A model generated the notes under the pieces. That model was not told the origin of the DNA. It saw only the letters and a list, made by a program, of their open reading frames with translations, and searched no databases. Both the position numbers and the translations under genes were made by a program. DNA of 64,000 bases. It comes from Vibrio taketomensis (GTDB taxonomy: Bacteria > Pseudomonadota > Gammaproteobacteria > Enterobacterales > Vibrionaceae). The DNA lies in the NCBI RefSeq assembly GCF_009938165.1, contig NZ_AP019650.1:1277332-1341331 (forward strand). Direction: 5' to 3'. Of the stretch, positions 61,804 through 64,000 are shown in pieces (the first letter of the stretch is position 1; the number at the start of each line of letters is the position of its first letter).

Positions 61804-62775
61804 TTATTGAAGTTTACCTTCGATAAAGTTCAATAGCTCTTGCATGGTTGCATCATCAATCTTTTTGAGATTAAGAGTTAAATTACTGCCTTTACGAGCG
61901 TAACTTACACGACCTTTTATCAAATCAACTTTGTTGTTTGGGGTACGTTTGCTTGGCGCTAATTCTTCAATCCAAGCCTCAATCATTTCTGAAACATCTT
62001 TAGTGATACGCGCAACACCTTGAGCTTCACTACGTTGCCAAACAAAACCATTGTCATCGTGACACTTACCAAGCAATTGTTTGCGGTCAGCATGGGTCAA
62101 CTGACTAAATTGCTTGTGCAGCTTGACAATCGTTGGGCGACCTAAATCTGCTACATTTGGATAAGCTTGTAATAATTCTAGCGGTAAATCTGCCGCTTTT
62201 AGCGCACCACTTACTAGCGCTTCACTGCACTGGAACATTTTCGCTAACGCTTTTTGATCTTCCGCTTCACCGCTTGCTAGCTTTGCTTGCATCTCTTTAC
62301 CTTTCTCGTACAGCGATAGCGGCTTGTGCGCATTCGCCACATCAGAAAGGAATTTCGCATGTTCAGAATTGATGTTTTGACCAACATAAACCAAGAATGG
62401 TTTACCCGCCAAAATACACGACATACGACGACGGCTACCATCAAGAACTTCGATTTTACCATCTTCACGTAGACGACCTACTGCTGGGTATTGCTGACCA
62501 CGCTCACGAAGTGTCGTCAATACATCTGACAATGCGTGCTCATTTAAGAACGATTGTTCACGAGCATTTTCGGCAAACACGACGGTTTGGCTTTCCACTT
62601 TATCAGCGTCAATCTGAGTCAGTTTGAACTCAACCATCTCTTCTCCAGCAACCGACAGTTCAATCACTTGAGCCTGCTCTTTTGCCGCTTGTTGCGCTTC
62701 TTGAGGTGTGGTTGCGATGCGTTTGTTGCTCTTTCCAAACAATCTCGCATTCAAATCTGAGGTTTTAATTGCCAT
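61804..62775 (-). CDS. parB: Chromosome 2 partition protein ParB
   Basis: The 323-residue protein has the ParB nuclease-like N-terminal domain (ENAREQSFLNEHALSD, GRLREDGKIEVLDGSRRRMSCI) and a helix-turn-helix (ALAKMFQCSEALVSGALKAADL) for binding parS2. It starts 8 bases after the parA stop, so the pair is one operon. It should spread from the four parS2 sites at 57-60 kb. Confidence 0.95.
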   Translation of the reverse strand: MAIKTSDLNARLFGKSNKRIATTPQEAQQAAKEQAQVIELSVAGEEMVEFKLTQIDADKVESQTVVFAENAREQSFLNEHALSDVLTTLRERGQQYPAVGRLREDGKIEVLDGSRRRMSCILAGKPFLVYVGQNINSEHAKFLSDVANAHKPLSLYEKGKEMQAKLASGEAEDQKALAKMFQCSEALVSGALKAADLPLELLQAYPNVADLGRPTIVKLHKQFSQLTHADRKQLLGKCHDDNGFVWQRSEAQGVARITKDVSEMIEAWIEELAPSKRTPNNKVDLIKGRVSYARKGSNLTLNLKKIDDATMQELLNFIEGKLQ

Positions 62776-62782
62776 GAGTTAA

Positions 62783-64000
62783 TTACCCTTGGTTTAGTGA
62801 ATTCCAATGACTATGTAGTACGCGTTCTAACTCTAGCGCACTTTTTTGTACCGCATCTTGTGCAGTTGCAAGCGTCTTTTTACCGCCTTCAAAGTCATTG
62901 GTTGTTAAATCAAATACAGTGCTGTACGTATCGGCACACGTTTCAAATGCGCGGCTACGTGGAATCGTTGCCATCATCACTTGATCGCCCAACAGATAGT
63001 TCATTTCAGTCAACACTGAAACTTGCTTTTTGTTGTCATCTTCAAACATGGTTGGCATTAAACGCACGAACTCTAACCCTTTCCAATCATCTGGGAACAT
63101 CTCATAGACTGTTGGTAAATGTTGGAAAAAGTTAACCGTTGATGCCCAGTCTAGACGCTTAGCTGCACATGGAATAAGGAGTGCATTTGATGCATACATC
63201 GCGTTCCAAACCAATGGATCAACGTGTGGACCTGTATCAATCATGATGACATCGAAATCATCAGCAATCTTATCAATCAGCTTTTCTTTAAGCAGTTTTA
63301 CAATATCTAACGACTGGTTTTGTGATAGATTTTGCCATGCTTCCGCGTTAAACATCGCATCTTCAGGGAATGCCGATACTGTTTTTAAGTTTGGATACTG
63401 TGTTGGTAGCAACACATTTTTATGCAGGAATTCATTGGTAATCTCGACCCCTTCCGGCACGTTTTCTAGCATGACATCAACCGCTGAATAAATATTATCA
63501 TGATCAGTTAAGCTGATTTGCGGATTCAAAAATAGACGTAATGAACCTTGTGGATCCAAGTCGATAAGACAAATACGATAGCGCTTATCAAGGTTTAGCG
63601 CCAAACAAGCAGCCAAATGCACCGCAGTCATAGATTTACCCGTACCACCCTTTTGGTTCTGTACATTGATAATCCATGGTTTGTTTTCACCATTCTTTTT
63701 GCGTTCATGGAATTTAGCAACACCTGCCGCATCCATTAGCATGTGTGCTTCTTGAAGAGAAATCGAATAGTGATTGGCGTTGTTTTTAGTAAATTGGTGC
63801 CCGTCTGCTTCTAACTTACTAATTGCATCATCTAATTTACGACGAGTTAGACCAGAACGAGTTTCCATTAATGCTTTTGACATTGGTGGGAAATGGTCGT
63901 CACTTCGCTCTTCCAATACAATCTCAATGCGATCGGCTTGTACCTGAGCCGTCTGTTCTGCTAGCTGAATGAGATTCTCAATTGTTTGTTCTCTTTTCAT
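62783..64000 (-). CDS. parA: Chromosome 2 partition ATPase ParA
   Basis: The 405-residue protein is complete: its ATG is the last three bases of the window. After an N-terminal winged-helix region (residues about 40-90) it has the deviant Walker A QKGGTGKS at about 117-124, DLDPQGSLR near 150 and MIDTGPHVDPLVW near 245. This long P1-type layout is that of chromosome 2 ParA, which uses ATP to move origin-proximal DNA. Origin and rctB should lie just beyond. Confidence 0.95.
   Translation of the reverse strand: MKREQTIENLIQLAEQTAQVQADRIEIVLEERSDDHFPPMSKALMETRSGLTRRKLDDAISKLEADGHQFTKNNANHYSISLQEAHMLMDAAGVAKFHERKKNGENKPWIINVQNQKGGTGKSMTAVHLAACLALNLDKRYRICLIDLDPQGSLRLFLNPQISLTDHDNIYSAVDVMLENVPEGVEITNEFLHKNVLLPTQYPNLKTVSAFPEDAMFNAEAWQNLSQNQSLDIVKLLKEKLIDKIADDFDVIMIDTGPHVDPLVWNAMYASNALLIPCAAKRLDWASTVNFFQHLPTVYEMFPDDWKGLEFVRLMPTMFEDDNKKQVSVLTEMNYLLGDQVMMATIPRSRAFETCADTYSTVFDLTTNDFEGGKKTLATAQDAVQKSALELERVLHSHWNSLNQG

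Noticed and set aside
1..64000. CRISPR array, tRNA or rRNA gene, insertion sequence
   Set aside because: I looked for direct repeats with regular spacers, conserved tRNA arms, rRNA stretches and transposase genes and saw none that I could support.

Overview
The window reads as part of the secondary chromosome (chromosome 2) of a Vibrio, next to its replication origin. It ends exactly on the start codon of a chromosome-2-type ParA, with ParB downstream. Four 13-bp palindromes of the form TTTACA-S-TGTAAA, matching the published Vibrio parS2 centromere consensus, lie at 57.1-59.6 kb, and a fifth sits inside a gene at 10.7 kb. The origin and rctB should lie just beyond base 64000. Many proteins read as gammaproteobacterial. 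I cannot fix the species.

The main theme is sulfoquinovose (SQ) metabolism, encoded in two blocks 20 kb apart. Block A (1.7-13.8 kb) has SQ isomerase (yihS), a lone PTS EIIB domain, a TRAP transporter (dctP, dctM, dctQ), a class II aldolase, sulfolactaldehyde reductase (yihU), a glycyl radical enzyme with its activase, and a TauE-type sulfite exporter. Block B (33.8-42.7 kb) has glycerol dehydrogenase, ATP-type dihydroxyacetone kinase, sulfoquinovosidase (yihQ), a second TRAP binding protein, a YgjV-like membrane protein, a LysR regulator and sulfofructose kinase (yihV). Together they suggest uptake of SQ-glycerol or SQ, release and salvage of glycerol through GldA and DhaKL, a sulfo-EMP route to dihydroxypropanesulfonate, and anaerobic C-S cleavage to hydroxyacetone and sulfite with export of the sulfite. 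A repeated element of three TGTCA-like words about 10 bp apart occurs at promoters in both blocks and probably marks one regulon.

Between the blocks (13.9-33.7 kb) are outer membrane phospholipase A, adenosine deaminase with a LysR gene, a locus mixing three type IV pilin-like proteins with two OmpR-type regulators, a sensor kinase and an EAL-GGDEF protein, a TetR-GNAT-YjhX group, a small CMD/VOC/DMT operon, an ArsR-permease-thioredoxin operon, and an MFS/AraC pair.

After block B (42.8-59.3 kb) come a DUF134/NqrM-like/NifX-like trio beside a 36-bp perfect palindrome, an exonuclease, several regulators, a 27-residue micropeptide gene behind a CRP-like site, a degenerate ureohydrolase-like protein with an IclR regulator, a FapA-like DUF342 protein, a large mechanosensitive channel and a STAS/PP2C/HATPase partner-switching module. 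The window closes with tmcA, parB and parA.

Four genes (yihS, the activase, one pilin-like gene and the EAL-GGDEF gene) are broken by five apparent single-base losses, each in a short homopolymer. This looks more like a read-error signature than biological decay, so these genes should be checked before being called pseudogenes.
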